Shown here piece by piece: positions 14,865 through 23,247 of a stretch of DNA of 24,767 nucleotides. Each line of letters opens with the position of its first letter. Positions within the stretch are counted from its first letter, which is position 1. The stretch covers positions 1 through 24,767 of IMG/VR virus record IMGVR_UViG_3300009151_003437, one strand, 5' to 3'. The notes beneath the pieces were generated by a model, which saw only the letters and a program-made list of their open reading frames with translations, had not been told where the DNA came from and did not search any database. A program made the translations under genes and the position numbers. This DNA is from a virus.

Positions 14865-16063
14865 GATTCAATCTTTACCACTTGATATTTTTCGTGAGCC
14901 ACGTGGTCACGATACCGATTACCTGCTCGGTTCCACTGCTCGCCGTTGCCTTGTAAGATATCAATGACGCGATCAACAGTTCCGTTATTCCAGTCTGAGA
15001 TCAACCCCATATTATGATGTGGTTCACGCAAGAGCATTTGCATCTTGTGATAAGCATCATCTATAGACCAGGGAACGTATAAACGGTTGGGATCATTTGC
15101 GAAAGTCTCGGGGAAACTGCGATAAGCAGGGTAGAGCACGTTACAGCCAAGAGTATCAGCCTCACTGACGGTGTTAGATACCCAGTCCTGAAGAGCGCAA
15201 TTAAAAAGCACACGAGTGTTGTTAAGATGAGCATAGTATTCATTCTTTGTTATGTTGTCGTATATTTTGAGTTTCCCCTGTGCCTCCATACGGCGGGCAC
15301 GTTCAACATACTCTGGGTTGTTGCTTCGAAGAGGTCCGCCACTGTATATTGCAAACTCACAAGGCTCGCTGGTGAGTTCACCATACATCTCAATAAGGTC
15401 CATAAAGAAGCCAGGTTGTTTCTCTTGATCGAAACGAGCCGCAAACCCAACTCGTCGTGGACGCTCTGCGAACGGTTTAATATTTTCTTTACCGCCAGCA
15501 CGCTCAAGAACTTCTGCTTTTCCAAATGCAAGACCGGAAATGTTGTAGATCGGAGCAGTCCAACCAGCAATCCGCATATGAGCCACCATCTCCTCGTTGG
15601 TAGCAAGAACTCCAGTAACAAAGTGATTGACCATCTTTTCATATGTGCTCATCCATCCTGCCATGCCCCAGACATGTACAAAGTCATCGGGGTCGATGGC
15701 CTGTGCTAAACAACGCACCCATACTTGCGGACGTTGTTCTTGGGGAATTTGATCCATGATATAAGGCAATGACTCAATGCCCGGTTGGAACATATCTTCA
15801 AAGTATATCACGTCCTCACCAGATACATCACCGTTCTTCATGAGTTGAACCAAGTTCATCATCTGGCTCATACCAAAGTAACTGCGACCGTGTGCATCTA
15901 ACACCTGACCAACTGATATGGCCTGTGTGTTATCGATAGTAGTACCTGGAACGTACACAACGTCAAGACCTCTACGGTCAAACACACGTTGGTTCCAGTT
16001 GGTTAATTGTAGTGTGTATCGGGCTTCGTAACTTTCTAAGCCCATGTAAAACAGTTTCCTCAT
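14861..16063 (-). CDS. GT-B (GT4-like) glycosyltransferase
   Basis: This 400-residue protein fits a two-domain GT-B glycosyltransferase. The second domain opens with RRVGFAARFDQEKQPGFFMDLI (203-224), the usual start of GT4-type donor domains. It continues through EFAIYSGGPL, YDNITKNEYYAHL and the donor-binding FNCALQDWVSNTVSEADTLGCNVLYP (287-312), with E301 as a likely donor-contacting acidic residue. No signal peptide or membrane segment is seen, so it acts in the cytoplasm. Directly coupled to galE. DNA base, protein and polysaccharide acceptors are all possible. T4 glucosylates its DNA, but this protein is not clearly related to the T4 enzymes. Confidence 0.76.
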   Translation of the reverse strand: MRKLFYMGLESYEARYTLQLTNWNQRVFDRRGLDVVYVPGTTIDNTQAISVGQVLDAHGRSYFGMSQMMNLVQLMKNGDVSGEDVIYFEDMFQPGIESLPYIMDQIPQEQRPQVWVRCLAQAIDPDDFVHVWGMAGWMSTYEKMVNHFVTGVLATNEEMVAHMRIAGWTAPIYNISGLAFGKAEVLERAGGKENIKPFAERPRRVGFAARFDQEKQPGFFMDLIEMYGELTSEPCEFAIYSGGPLRSNNPEYVERARRMEAQGKLKIYDNITKNEYYAHLNNTRVLFNCALQDWVSNTVSEADTLGCNVLYPAYRSFPETFANDPNRLYVPWSIDDAYHKMQMLLREPHHNMGLISDWNNGTVDRVIDILQGNGEQWNRAGNRYRDHVAHEKYQVVKIES

Positions 16064-16284
16064 GCACGGAATCCTGCAAATCTACGAGCATCCTCGTTCC
16101 ACATGTTCTTGGCATTCTTGCCTTGATGCCACTTGTTGAACTGTTGCCAGGCATAACTCTTAAAGTTATACAGGTCCGATTCGTTGAAACGATATCCAAA
16201 GTCCTGACAGAACTCCAAGAACACTTCTAGATCATTAAAGATCTCAGCGACACGTGGGTTGGATTTGAGTGATGGCTTGGCCAT
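16060..16284 (-). CDS. Small conserved phage protein, unknown function
   Basis: This 74-residue protein is helical and rich in aromatic and charged residues (FLEFCQDFGYRF, YAWQQFNKW, NMWNEDARRF). It has no membrane segment and no enzyme motif. The ATG is preceded by TAAGGA about 6-7 bases upstream, a good ribosome binding site. It lies between the QueD-like T-fold protein and the GT-B glycosyltransferase, overlapping the latter by 4 bases. Small proteins of this look occur in marine T4-like phages. No function is inferred. Confidence 0.7.
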   Translation of the reverse strand: MAKPSLKSNPRVAEIFNDLEVFLEFCQDFGYRFNESDLYNFKSYAWQQFNKWHQGKNAKNMWNEDARRFAGFRA

Positions 16285-16293
16285 TTAATTTCC

Positions 16294-16746
16294 TTAAATT
16301 TTAATTGAATTGCTAGGGCGAGAAAGTTCATATTTAATTAAGGCGCCGTTCTCACCATCTTCGGCAACCTCAATCCATACTGCACGATCTGGATACCGTG
16401 CAGAAATTTCAGCGTACAAATCGTCAGCCATCATTTCACAACTTTTATAGTCCAGTTGCAAGATGCCGTCTTTGTACAAGTTTTCTAACCAGCGTTTGAA
16501 CTGGATAAACTCAATGTCACGATCGTTGTGTAGCACATCAATCCACACTCTAAAGTGGAATATGTGACGATGTGGTGTGCCAAGGAAACTAACATCATAT
16601 TCATCGCCTGTGGCCAGACTAGGATCAGTGGCAGCCGCTGGGTAGCAATGTATACCTTCTTTGCGGAATGTGATCCAGATTTTACGTTTTGCTTGGCTCA
16701 TGATTCGCTCACGTTGTTCTGTTAATGCTTGATCTCTTTGATTCAT
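16294..16746 (-). CDS. QueD/PTPS-like T-fold protein, catalytic Cys missing (tentative)
   Basis: This 150-residue conserved phage protein can be laid over QueD. ITFRKEGIHCYPAA places H33 at the first zinc ligand, PHRHIFHF places H59 and H61 at the H-x-H pair, IEFIQFKRWLE matches the strand-helix after it, SCEMMADDL matches the T-S-E helix, and VWIEVAEDGENGA (123-135) matches the VMVKET-type end. The nucleophile Cys four residues before H59 is Leu55. It would therefore keep the zinc site but not the normal QueD chemistry. It lies two genes downstream of the DpdA-like gene. An internal ATG at 16701 (MSQAKRKIW) is an alternative start. The function is unknown. The fold assignment is mine from motif order and needs a profile search. 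Confidence 0.6.
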   Translation of the reverse strand: MNQRDQALTEQRERIMSQAKRKIWITFRKEGIHCYPAAATDPSLATGDEYDVSFLGTPHRHIFHFRVWIDVLHNDRDIEFIQFKRWLENLYKDGILQLDYKSCEMMADDLYAEISARYPDRAVWIEVAEDGENGALIKYELSRPSNSIKI

Positions 16747-17270
16747 AGTTTTGAATCTCCCTTGTAATCATCCCAACTAGTAAATGTTTCACGACTCATT
16801 AGACTCTGCAAACTATGACACCAAACACCAGGATTGGTAGCATCAAAGTCCTTATCATCTATTTTTAACATTGTATTATAATTCCACAACTTTGTATAGG
16901 GCAGACTTACTCGAATTTGTGGAATAAAATTTCTGTAGTCGCAGAGGGGGCCATCGTGAAACTCGTCCACGTGGGTGATTGGAATGTCTAAACTACATAG
17001 ATATCCATCGCCCAGGAACGGTTCAATCATACTTTCCCAGCGTTGCCACTCCAGTCTGTTGGCAGGATGGAAACTGTGATTAGCACCAAAGAAGATGTGT
17101 TCAATATGCTTGGACTTGTCTATATACGAGTTGTGTTCGGCCAGTAGTCGAACAATCTCAAGCACGGGTTGCCAGCCCACAACAAACAAAGTACGTTGGC
17201 CAAATGCAGGAGTGCGTTCTACTTCTGTGCCTATAAAGAAGTTGACATTTTCGTGTTCAGGTCTGTTCAT
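16743..17270 (-). CDS. Conserved phage protein next to the DpdA-like gene
   Basis: This 175-residue protein looks conserved in marine T4-like phages (ENVNFFIGTEVERTPAFG start, RTLFVVGWQP, HIEHIFFGANHSF, MLKIDDKDFDATNPGVWCHSL), but I know no assigned function. The alternating hydrophobic strands and loops suggest an alpha/beta fold. It overlaps the DpdA-like gene by 14 bases upstream and the T-fold gene by 4 bases downstream, so the three are a coupled set. A role in 7-deazaguanine handling is suggested by position only. No catalytic motif is obvious. Confidence 0.72.
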   Translation of the reverse strand: MNRPEHENVNFFIGTEVERTPAFGQRTLFVVGWQPVLEIVRLLAEHNSYIDKSKHIEHIFFGANHSFHPANRLEWQRWESMIEPFLGDGYLCSLDIPITHVDEFHDGPLCDYRNFIPQIRVSLPYTKLWNYNTMLKIDDKDFDATNPGVWCHSLQSLMSRETFTSWDDYKGDSKL

Positions 17271-18822
17271 TTTCTAATTGATCTAATGCTGATATGTCTA
17301 ATTGTACACTATCATCGGTTGGTTGTACAGAGTCAGTTTCTTCGAATTCAAACAACGCATTGAATTGTGTGCGAGCATTTTTGGTTTTCTTGCCTTTGAA
17401 TCCTCGTGTGCCCACAATCTCCATCCAATATGTGTCGTACATTTCAATAATGGCTTCGCTGGTTTCGCGATCTGGTGCCGCAAAGATTGCTTCCACAATG
17501 TCTTCGAACTTGGCATAGTCTCCAGTACTGCGCCGCATCATAGCAGGATGCTCCCCTGCATCAAAACGCCGGTTGGCTTCTTGTACTGCGGTCAGATGCA
17601 TCCAGACATTATGCCCCATAAGCAAAGCATATGAGAAACTGTCCCAACTTGTCTTGCCTTCTTTGCCAATCTTATTTAGGTCGCCGGGCTTGTAGATGCA
17701 AATATCTTTCATCTTAAGCAGATTGCTTATTGGACTATCTTCCCAACGTGGATAGATGCCGTCTGCTACTACTCCTGTTCCCCACTTGCGTGTGTCTGTG
17801 GAGTACTTTTTGTCGTCGGCTGAAGGAGCCATGCGATACGACCATTTACTGTCGTGTTCAAAGACATTTTCAAAATAGACTTGTCCGTTTGCTGTTGCAA
17901 GGAACGGACTGGCGCAGTCAAACGAGATTGTGAATTGTGGATTGACATATTTTCTTACGGCCCTTTGGATTACAGTTAATAAAACAGCCCACTCCAGTTT
18001 GGAGGTTCCCAAGAAATGCATCCAATCGTGTTTGCCCTCTTGAAGTAAATTGTCATAGCGTAGTGCTACCAGTCTGCGAAGCACTAGGTGTACGTCGCAC
18101 ATGTTTTGTCCACCCATTGACCAACCGTCAAAGTGTGTGTCTGGATACTTCACAGGATCGCAGTATTCCTTCATGGTCTCGTACCACTGATCTGCTGATG
18201 TATGGTTGTCACCTTGCAACACATTCAAGAACTTGGCACCACCATTCTCCACACCCTTGCGGTGTTTCATAAAGTATTCATTATTGAACTTTGTGGCATC
18301 CACTGCTTCTTGTAGTGTGGTTATCTGACATGCATCACTTGCTTTCTTGTCGTGGATGACCCAAGTTGGGATATCCAAGATCATGCCATAGTCAGCTACA
18401 TTGTCTAACCAGTTTAAGATAAGTGATCTTTTCTTTTGAGCTTTAGCACAACCTGAGTTGGCTCGCCAATCACCTTCCCACAAGCCTTTAGCAATCTGAA
18501 AACCGCCTGAGTCCCCCAGTATGAACGTTCCCGGTTCTCTATTTCGGACCATATCCTCTGACCAGTCTTGCTTTGCAAGATCGAGGTTAGCATGGCCGCC
18601 GGAGTATAGGCTCCACTTATACGGGAATAAAGCCTTGTTGGAATTGAGCCAGTTAAGTTGCTCCATATCAGTAATGCCCTGAGGCAATCTCGCCGGATCC
18701 ACGTATGGTTCATTTCTTTGTTTGCCCACAAAAGTAGCATAAAACCCGCTGATGGCCGGAAGGAACACAGCATAGTCATTCTGCTTGGCAGTTAAGTTAT
18801 CTTGAACAACAGGGTCAGTCAT
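17257..18822 (-). CDS. dpdA: tRNA-guanine transglycosylase-like DNA transglycosylase (DpdA-like)
   Basis: This 521-residue protein has the TGT barrel landmarks in order: ILGDSGGFQIAKG (101-113, general-acid Asp104), MILDIPTW (147-154, D150), NVLQGD (200-205), DGWSMGG (232-238), HFLGTSK (269-275) and SFDCASPF (300-307, nucleophile Asp302). These bind and exchange a 7-deazaguanine for guanine. Bacterial TGT has a zinc site C-x-C-x2-C plus His. Here no such Cys cluster follows D302, though the late LMGHNVWMHL (401-410) resembles the His segment. The protein is also longer than TGT (about 370-390) and ends in an acidic tail. With folE, queD and queE in the same phage, replacement of guanine in DNA is more likely than tRNA modification. 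The start overlaps the clamp stop as TAATG. Confidence 0.78.
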   Translation of the reverse strand: MTDPVVQDNLTAKQNDYAVFLPAISGFYATFVGKQRNEPYVDPARLPQGITDMEQLNWLNSNKALFPYKWSLYSGGHANLDLAKQDWSEDMVRNREPGTFILGDSGGFQIAKGLWEGDWRANSGCAKAQKKRSLILNWLDNVADYGMILDIPTWVIHDKKASDACQITTLQEAVDATKFNNEYFMKHRKGVENGGAKFLNVLQGDNHTSADQWYETMKEYCDPVKYPDTHFDGWSMGGQNMCDVHLVLRRLVALRYDNLLQEGKHDWMHFLGTSKLEWAVLLTVIQRAVRKYVNPQFTISFDCASPFLATANGQVYFENVFEHDSKWSYRMAPSADDKKYSTDTRKWGTGVVADGIYPRWEDSPISNLLKMKDICIYKPGDLNKIGKEGKTSWDSFSYALLMGHNVWMHLTAVQEANRRFDAGEHPAMMRRSTGDYAKFEDIVEAIFAAPDRETSEAIIEMYDTYWMEIVGTRGFKGKKTKNARTQFNALFEFEETDSVQPTDDSVQLDISALDQLENEQT

Positions 18823-19544
18823 TATTTGCTTTGTGCTGGCAATAGATATTGATATACAGCCAGGCCTGAATCAACAGTGATCTCTGCGGCACCGTCGTCG
18901 CTGATGCGTACCTTCTTGTCACCAGTCAAGTCCATGATACTCACAAACTGTTTGGCAGGCCAGGCCCACGCACGTTTCAATTGCCCGCCTACACCTGGAT
19001 GGAACACAAAGTTTCCTGAATGTGTTGAATGATCACCAAAGAAAAACTTGAGATCATTGCCTTCAGTTTTGGCCTGGAAGTTGGCTTCTTCTGCGTTGGC
19101 ACTCATTTGCCATTTCATTCGCTGAATAGCCGCATTGGTTGGTTCAAACTCAATGTGCCATGTTACAGGGCGGATCTTTGCAGTCTTTAGTTTTTCGTTT
19201 ACAATACCTGATGCCATAAAACGATAGTTGTTTTTAAAGTCGCCAATTTTATTTTCAAACAAAATACCATCTGGTTCACCATCAGCACGTTTGGTAATAG
19301 CAAGTTTGGCATCTTCTTTGTACTCTTGTAAGTTAAGCAAAGTTTTTAGTTTACCCAAGTTAGGCATACCAAATGTGCCCACAAAGTCTGCCACGGGATT
19401 GTGGAAGTTGCCGCGAATAACCACACTCAAATCTTCCGCCAATCCCACAATTTCAGTTTTGCTAGTATCTCCAACAATCTTGACTAGGTCAATACAGCCC
19501 AAGTCATAAGTGTGTTCTACCAAGTCTAATAAGTAATCTCTCAT
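18822..19544 (-). CDS. 45: DNA polymerase sliding clamp (gp45-like)
   Basis: This 240-residue protein should form the trimeric ring that tethers the polymerase and, in T4, also activates late transcription. Length is near T4 gp45 (228). The sequence is diverged but has clamp-like alternation: LSVVIRGNFHNPVADFVGTFGMPNLGKLKTLL early, FENKIGDF and YRFMASGI mid-way, and a terminal AVYQYLLPAQSK. It follows the polymerase and a methyltransferase-like gene and precedes the DpdA-like gene. A strong TTAGGAG lies 7 bases before the ATG. Clamp-loader genes 44 and 62 are not in this window. The assignment rests on position, length and overall resemblance rather than a catalytic motif. Confidence 0.75.
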   Translation of the reverse strand: MRDYLLDLVEHTYDLGCIDLVKIVGDTSKTEIVGLAEDLSVVIRGNFHNPVADFVGTFGMPNLGKLKTLLNLQEYKEDAKLAITKRADGEPDGILFENKIGDFKNNYRFMASGIVNEKLKTAKIRPVTWHIEFEPTNAAIQRMKWQMSANAEEANFQAKTEGNDLKFFFGDHSTHSGNFVFHPGVGGQLKRAWAWPAKQFVSIMDLTGDKKVRISDDGAAEITVDSGLAVYQYLLPAQSK

Positions 19545-19575
19545 AAATTTCTCCTAAGTGTTAAGTATACAGGTT

Positions 19576-20520
19576 TCAATCTGTTTTTGCAAGTATTTTG
19601 GCTAATGTTTGTCCGCCTCTCAGCGAAGTAATATCACCAGGTTTGCGTAGTTCTAGCCAACTTACATCTCCTTTGCCATCCACAGCATGAACTAATTCAA
19701 ATCCCACAGCTAGAGCATGGCGTTCGATCAATCTACGTGGAGTATATAACATCCACATATGATCGGCACGAATCACTCCGTGTGCTAGATCACAGTTGTT
19801 ATAGGTCATAATTACTGACCCACCTGGGCGTAATTTTTCATAGAACTCTGTTAGAAATTTATTGATAATTGGTATGGGTTTGTGATTAAAATAATGATAC
19901 GCAAATATTACACCAAATTGATTATTAGGCATCTTTGATAAAATTGGTCCGTCGGCCCAGTCATTTATTACATACTCTCGCAGTCTACGTTGATATTCAG
20001 GAGTAAACTTGCTAGTTGCGACACGAATTAATTCTTTGTGGTGGTCAACAACATATAAAGGATCTAACGGAACCATATCTTCGATGTAGTTTTCAACGCC
20101 AGGTCTTATTATCATGCCAGGCATTCGCCAATCAGTAAGATTTTTAAGGTGGGTACGCAAAGAAAGATCATCGCTATCATCAATTCGCATACGGGTATTT
20201 AGAATGCGATCAACAGGCCGGTGTATTAGTTGTTCACGATATAAACGCATGCTAGCCTGGAGATATTCTTGCTCGCGTTGTTCTATTTCAGATCTTAACT
20301 CTCCTTTAAGATCTTCAATTTCACTAGAATATTTTGCGATAATACTACCTAGATTATCAAACGTTTTAATAATCTTATCACTGGCAGATTGCCATTGACC
20401 AGCGTTATCAGCAACCACATGCGTTACATGACTTAGCTTTTTTACCGCGGCATCGCATTCGCTTGGAACATCAAGTGAATTGAGTAAATTTAAGTAAGCA
20501 ACAATTTCGCTGAGTTTCAT
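19576..20520 (-). CDS. Methyltransferase-like protein with N-terminal coiled coil
   Basis: This 314-residue protein has a helical, coiled-coil-like N-terminal region (about 45-100, with SSEIEDLKGELRSEIEQREQEY) and a C-terminal half with the late part of a class I methyltransferase fold: FGVIFAYHYFNH (202-213), FLTEFYEKLRPGGSVIMTYNNCD (222-244), and a final WLELRKPG strand. A glycine-rich motif I is not clear; DPLYVVDHHKELI (153-165) is the region where it should be. It may bind SAM atypically or be inactive. Homologous proteins next to gp43 seem common in marine T4-like phages. AT-rich relative to gp43. ATG overlaps the preceding MTase-polymerase junction: its start overlaps the gp43 stop. 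Confidence 0.65.
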   Translation of the reverse strand: MKLSEIVAYLNLLNSLDVPSECDAAVKKLSHVTHVVADNAGQWQSASDKIIKTFDNLGSIIAKYSSEIEDLKGELRSEIEQREQEYLQASMRLYREQLIHRPVDRILNTRMRIDDSDDLSLRTHLKNLTDWRMPGMIIRPGVENYIEDMVPLDPLYVVDHHKELIRVATSKFTPEYQRRLREYVINDWADGPILSKMPNNQFGVIFAYHYFNHKPIPIINKFLTEFYEKLRPGGSVIMTYNNCDLAHGVIRADHMWMLYTPRRLIERHALAVGFELVHAVDGKGDVSWLELRKPGDITSLRGGQTLAKILAKTD

Positions 20521-23177
20521 TCGAAGTCAAACAAACTAGTAAATGTATTTTCTGTGTTGGTTGCTGATGCTAAATCCCAATCCAACACACCCAGCAAGTT
20601 ATCAACTTTACCATCGACCACAGTTGCTTCCATCTCTCCATCATCAAATGGTAATGCAGTGAACCAAGCTGGCAGCCGTTGCTCGTCTGTGGGATAACCA
20701 ATCGATGTCCAACCTAGAGCATTTGACTTGAGTTTACACACAATAGTTTTCATACCATCCACAATTTGCATACTATAGTTGTCACTATTCATCTTACGCA
20801 TGTTATTCCAGTTGATTGCGGCTCGCACGTGGCCGGGCATATTAGCCTTGCCTAATCGTGTTTCTTCTGCCAAGTACTTGGTCAAGTTATTCACACGCTT
20901 GGGTGAGCCTTTCTCCCAACCTGGACGCTCTTTGAACTCATACTTGAATTCACGAATACGTTCCACAATCTCATCTTTACCTGCGCCAGCAAGTAGTTTA
21001 TTTAGAATTTCTAACAAGAAGTCTTGAATTACTTTGGGTGTATCACTGCGTTTTAGGTCAAGTCCTGTGGCTTTGGTCTTGCCAATTGAACCATTGATAT
21101 CAAGTCGTTTACCTTCAATGTCAATGGCATTTACAGCATAACGTTTCTTGGTAATAAACAGCCCACGATCCGCCACTGTTTCACGACCACACTTGATCAA
21201 TTCGCCCATATCCCTGGGACAATGGAACGCCTGTTCCATGAAGCCGGGAAAACTTTCGTTGACCTGCTCAGCAAGGCTGTCATACAGTTGAATACAAGCC
21301 TCTTTTGACCATGCCATCCGGCCTTCTTCCACTTCTTTCTTGAGGACCGGCCACGCGGAGAAATAACACGAGTCTGTGTCCCCGTAGATGACTGCTTTGC
21401 CCACGTGGTCATATTCGCCTGTGATACACTCATTAAGATGAGCGTCCATGTGCCGGGCAATTGAACGACCAGTAAGTGTCGTTGACTGTCCAATACGTTT
21501 GTCAAAGAACCTACAGCCCGGGTTAAGAATAGCCCCGTACAAACTGTTGAGATTAATCTTTTTAACCAGTTGTCGTTTGTCCCAGAAAGCAATTTCTTTG
21601 GCATCTTTTGCGTCCTTCTTTCGAGCCTGCAAGTCCTTGCGCTCACTATACCAACGTTCTAGCAAGCCGGGAATGATACCTTTCTTCTCAAATGTAAGAA
21701 TAGTGCCGTTAGCAGTGAGTATCCAAGGTTGGTTTGAATCAAATATAATGTTCCAGATCTCTGCGGCTGAGTGTACACTCTCTTCGCCGTTCTCCCAGTC
21801 AATGGTAATCTCTGTGCCACGTTCTCGATTCATCACGGCTGTGTATTCTAAACTGGCAAAGATACCTTCCCATGCAGCCGCAAAACTCTGACCTTTGGCC
21901 ATGTTGGCTTTGATCAAGTGATCTGTCATGGTCTGGCGTAGTTGTCCTACCACAGTCTCCGGACCCATATTCATTGCGCGAATAGCACTTGGATACAGAC
22001 TGTTAATGTCAACTGAACCAATCCACTCATGCACACCTTTCTTGGGATAAGCAACATAGGCACCCGCGGCCTGTGTATCCTCGTCTGTAAGGCGTTGCTT
22101 GCGATTGGGCACAACCATGCCACGTTCGTGGGCCTCATTGATAATAGCCTGTTCAGTTACTGCTACCGCACCCATAGTGGTCTGGAGCAACACAGTATTA
22201 GCGTGTGCCAGTTCGTTAGCCAGGTCCAAGAAGCGTAGTTTTTTATCTAACTTGCCAATCAACAATGTGTCTTGGCGGTTGTATTCAATAAATGTTTTGA
22301 AGTGTTGGTTATACAAACTATCCAGGGTGCCTTCGAACTGTGTCTTGCGTTCACCCAGTTCGTATTCACAAATAGCATCCAGGCTATAACTGTGGCGTTC
22401 TTCATAGGTGTACTTGCGATACAGTTGCATATAGTCCATATGCACACGACCAATCAAGTCATAGGTTTCGTTTTCGGCACCAAAGCGTTCAAACATACGC
22501 TTCTTGGGCAGTTGCCCCCACAAACAAAACTTGCGTGTGTCATCTTTTGATAGCACTCTAGTACATCTGTTTACAGTATAAGGAATGTCATAGCCTTCAC
22601 TATTCCAACCTGATACTACGTCTGCGTCGTCAATCAAGTCTAGGAAGGTCTTGATCATGTCTGCTTCGTCAGCAAACAAGATTGTGTTTTCAAAGTCTTT
22701 GACCAGTTCTTGTGCTGTTTCCCAACTTAGATGTTTGGGTGGCACAGCAAGTGTTACCAGTTGATCTAGCCAGTCCAGATAGACCGAGATTGCAGTAATG
22801 GGATTAAAAGGGTCTGATACAGGTGAGAAGCCGCGATCTTGATCAAACGCCACCTCAATGTCAAAAAACGCTGTGTGAAGTTCAGGCGCATCTTGGTCCT
22901 TGTAGTTTTCTTCAAGGCATCTAAAGATTGGGTTGATGTCGCTTTCGTAAAGCGGCCGATGGCTGTGAACGCGGACTTCCTTGCGGAACTCTTTGTTATT
23001 GCGTGTAGAAAATCTTGATACGGGTGTGCCATAGATGCTTTGGAATTTACCTCGGGGATCATCATAATAGAATATGTAGTTGGCGGGATACTCTCTATAT
23101 ACTCGTTCGCCATTGCGGCGTTCTACTGTGTGAATGCGATCGTGCTCACGATCAAATAATGCGTCAATGTAACTCAA
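20517..23177 (-). CDS. 43: Family B DNA polymerase (gp43), TTG start
   Basis: This 886-residue replicative polymerase with proofreading exonuclease is close to T4 gp43 (898). Exonuclease motifs: FDIE (105-108), WNSEGYDIPY (191-200) and YNRQD (299-303). Polymerase motifs: A as DINSLYPS (390-397, D390), B as KKINLNSLYG (539-548) and C as YGDTDS (598-603). The C-terminus ends TFTSLFDFE, suitable for clamp binding. No intein is present. The start is TTG at 23177 with GGAG 6 bases upstream. No in-frame ATG lies between the upstream TAG and this codon, and the next Met is far inside the exonuclease domain. A TATAAATA box is about 65 bases upstream. Confidence 0.97.
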   Translation of the reverse strand: MSYIDALFDREHDRIHTVERRNGERVYREYPANYIFYYDDPRGKFQSIYGTPVSRFSTRNNKEFRKEVRVHSHRPLYESDINPIFRCLEENYKDQDAPELHTAFFDIEVAFDQDRGFSPVSDPFNPITAISVYLDWLDQLVTLAVPPKHLSWETAQELVKDFENTILFADEADMIKTFLDLIDDADVVSGWNSEGYDIPYTVNRCTRVLSKDDTRKFCLWGQLPKKRMFERFGAENETYDLIGRVHMDYMQLYRKYTYEERHSYSLDAICEYELGERKTQFEGTLDSLYNQHFKTFIEYNRQDTLLIGKLDKKLRFLDLANELAHANTVLLQTTMGAVAVTEQAIINEAHERGMVVPNRKQRLTDEDTQAAGAYVAYPKKGVHEWIGSVDINSLYPSAIRAMNMGPETVVGQLRQTMTDHLIKANMAKGQSFAAAWEGIFASLEYTAVMNRERGTEITIDWENGEESVHSAAEIWNIIFDSNQPWILTANGTILTFEKKGIIPGLLERWYSERKDLQARKKDAKDAKEIAFWDKRQLVKKINLNSLYGAILNPGCRFFDKRIGQSTTLTGRSIARHMDAHLNECITGEYDHVGKAVIYGDTDSCYFSAWPVLKKEVEEGRMAWSKEACIQLYDSLAEQVNESFPGFMEQAFHCPRDMGELIKCGRETVADRGLFITKKRYAVNAIDIEGKRLDINGSIGKTKATGLDLKRSDTPKVIQDFLLEILNKLLAGAGKDEIVERIREFKYEFKERPGWEKGSPKRVNNLTKYLAEETRLGKANMPGHVRAAINWNNMRKMNSDNYSMQIVDGMKTIVCKLKSNALGWTSIGYPTDEQRLPAWFTALPFDDGEMEATVVDGKVDNLLGVLDWDLASATNTENTFTSLFDFE

Positions 23178-23239
23178 TTTTTCTCCATTTGTGGCTGGTA
23201 GGCCATACTACATGCTCGTAACGTGAGCGACTCATACTA

Positions 23240-23247
23240 TATTTATA
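23240..23247 (-). promoter_or_regulatory. Perfect T4-type late promoter box TATAAATA before gp43
   Basis: Minus-strand positions 23247-23240 read TATAAATA, an exact match to the T4 late consensus. It overlaps the stop end of the radical SAM gene and would start transcripts about 50 bases before the polymerase TTG. In T4, gp43 is an early/middle gene, so a late box here is notable. Confidence 0.5.
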
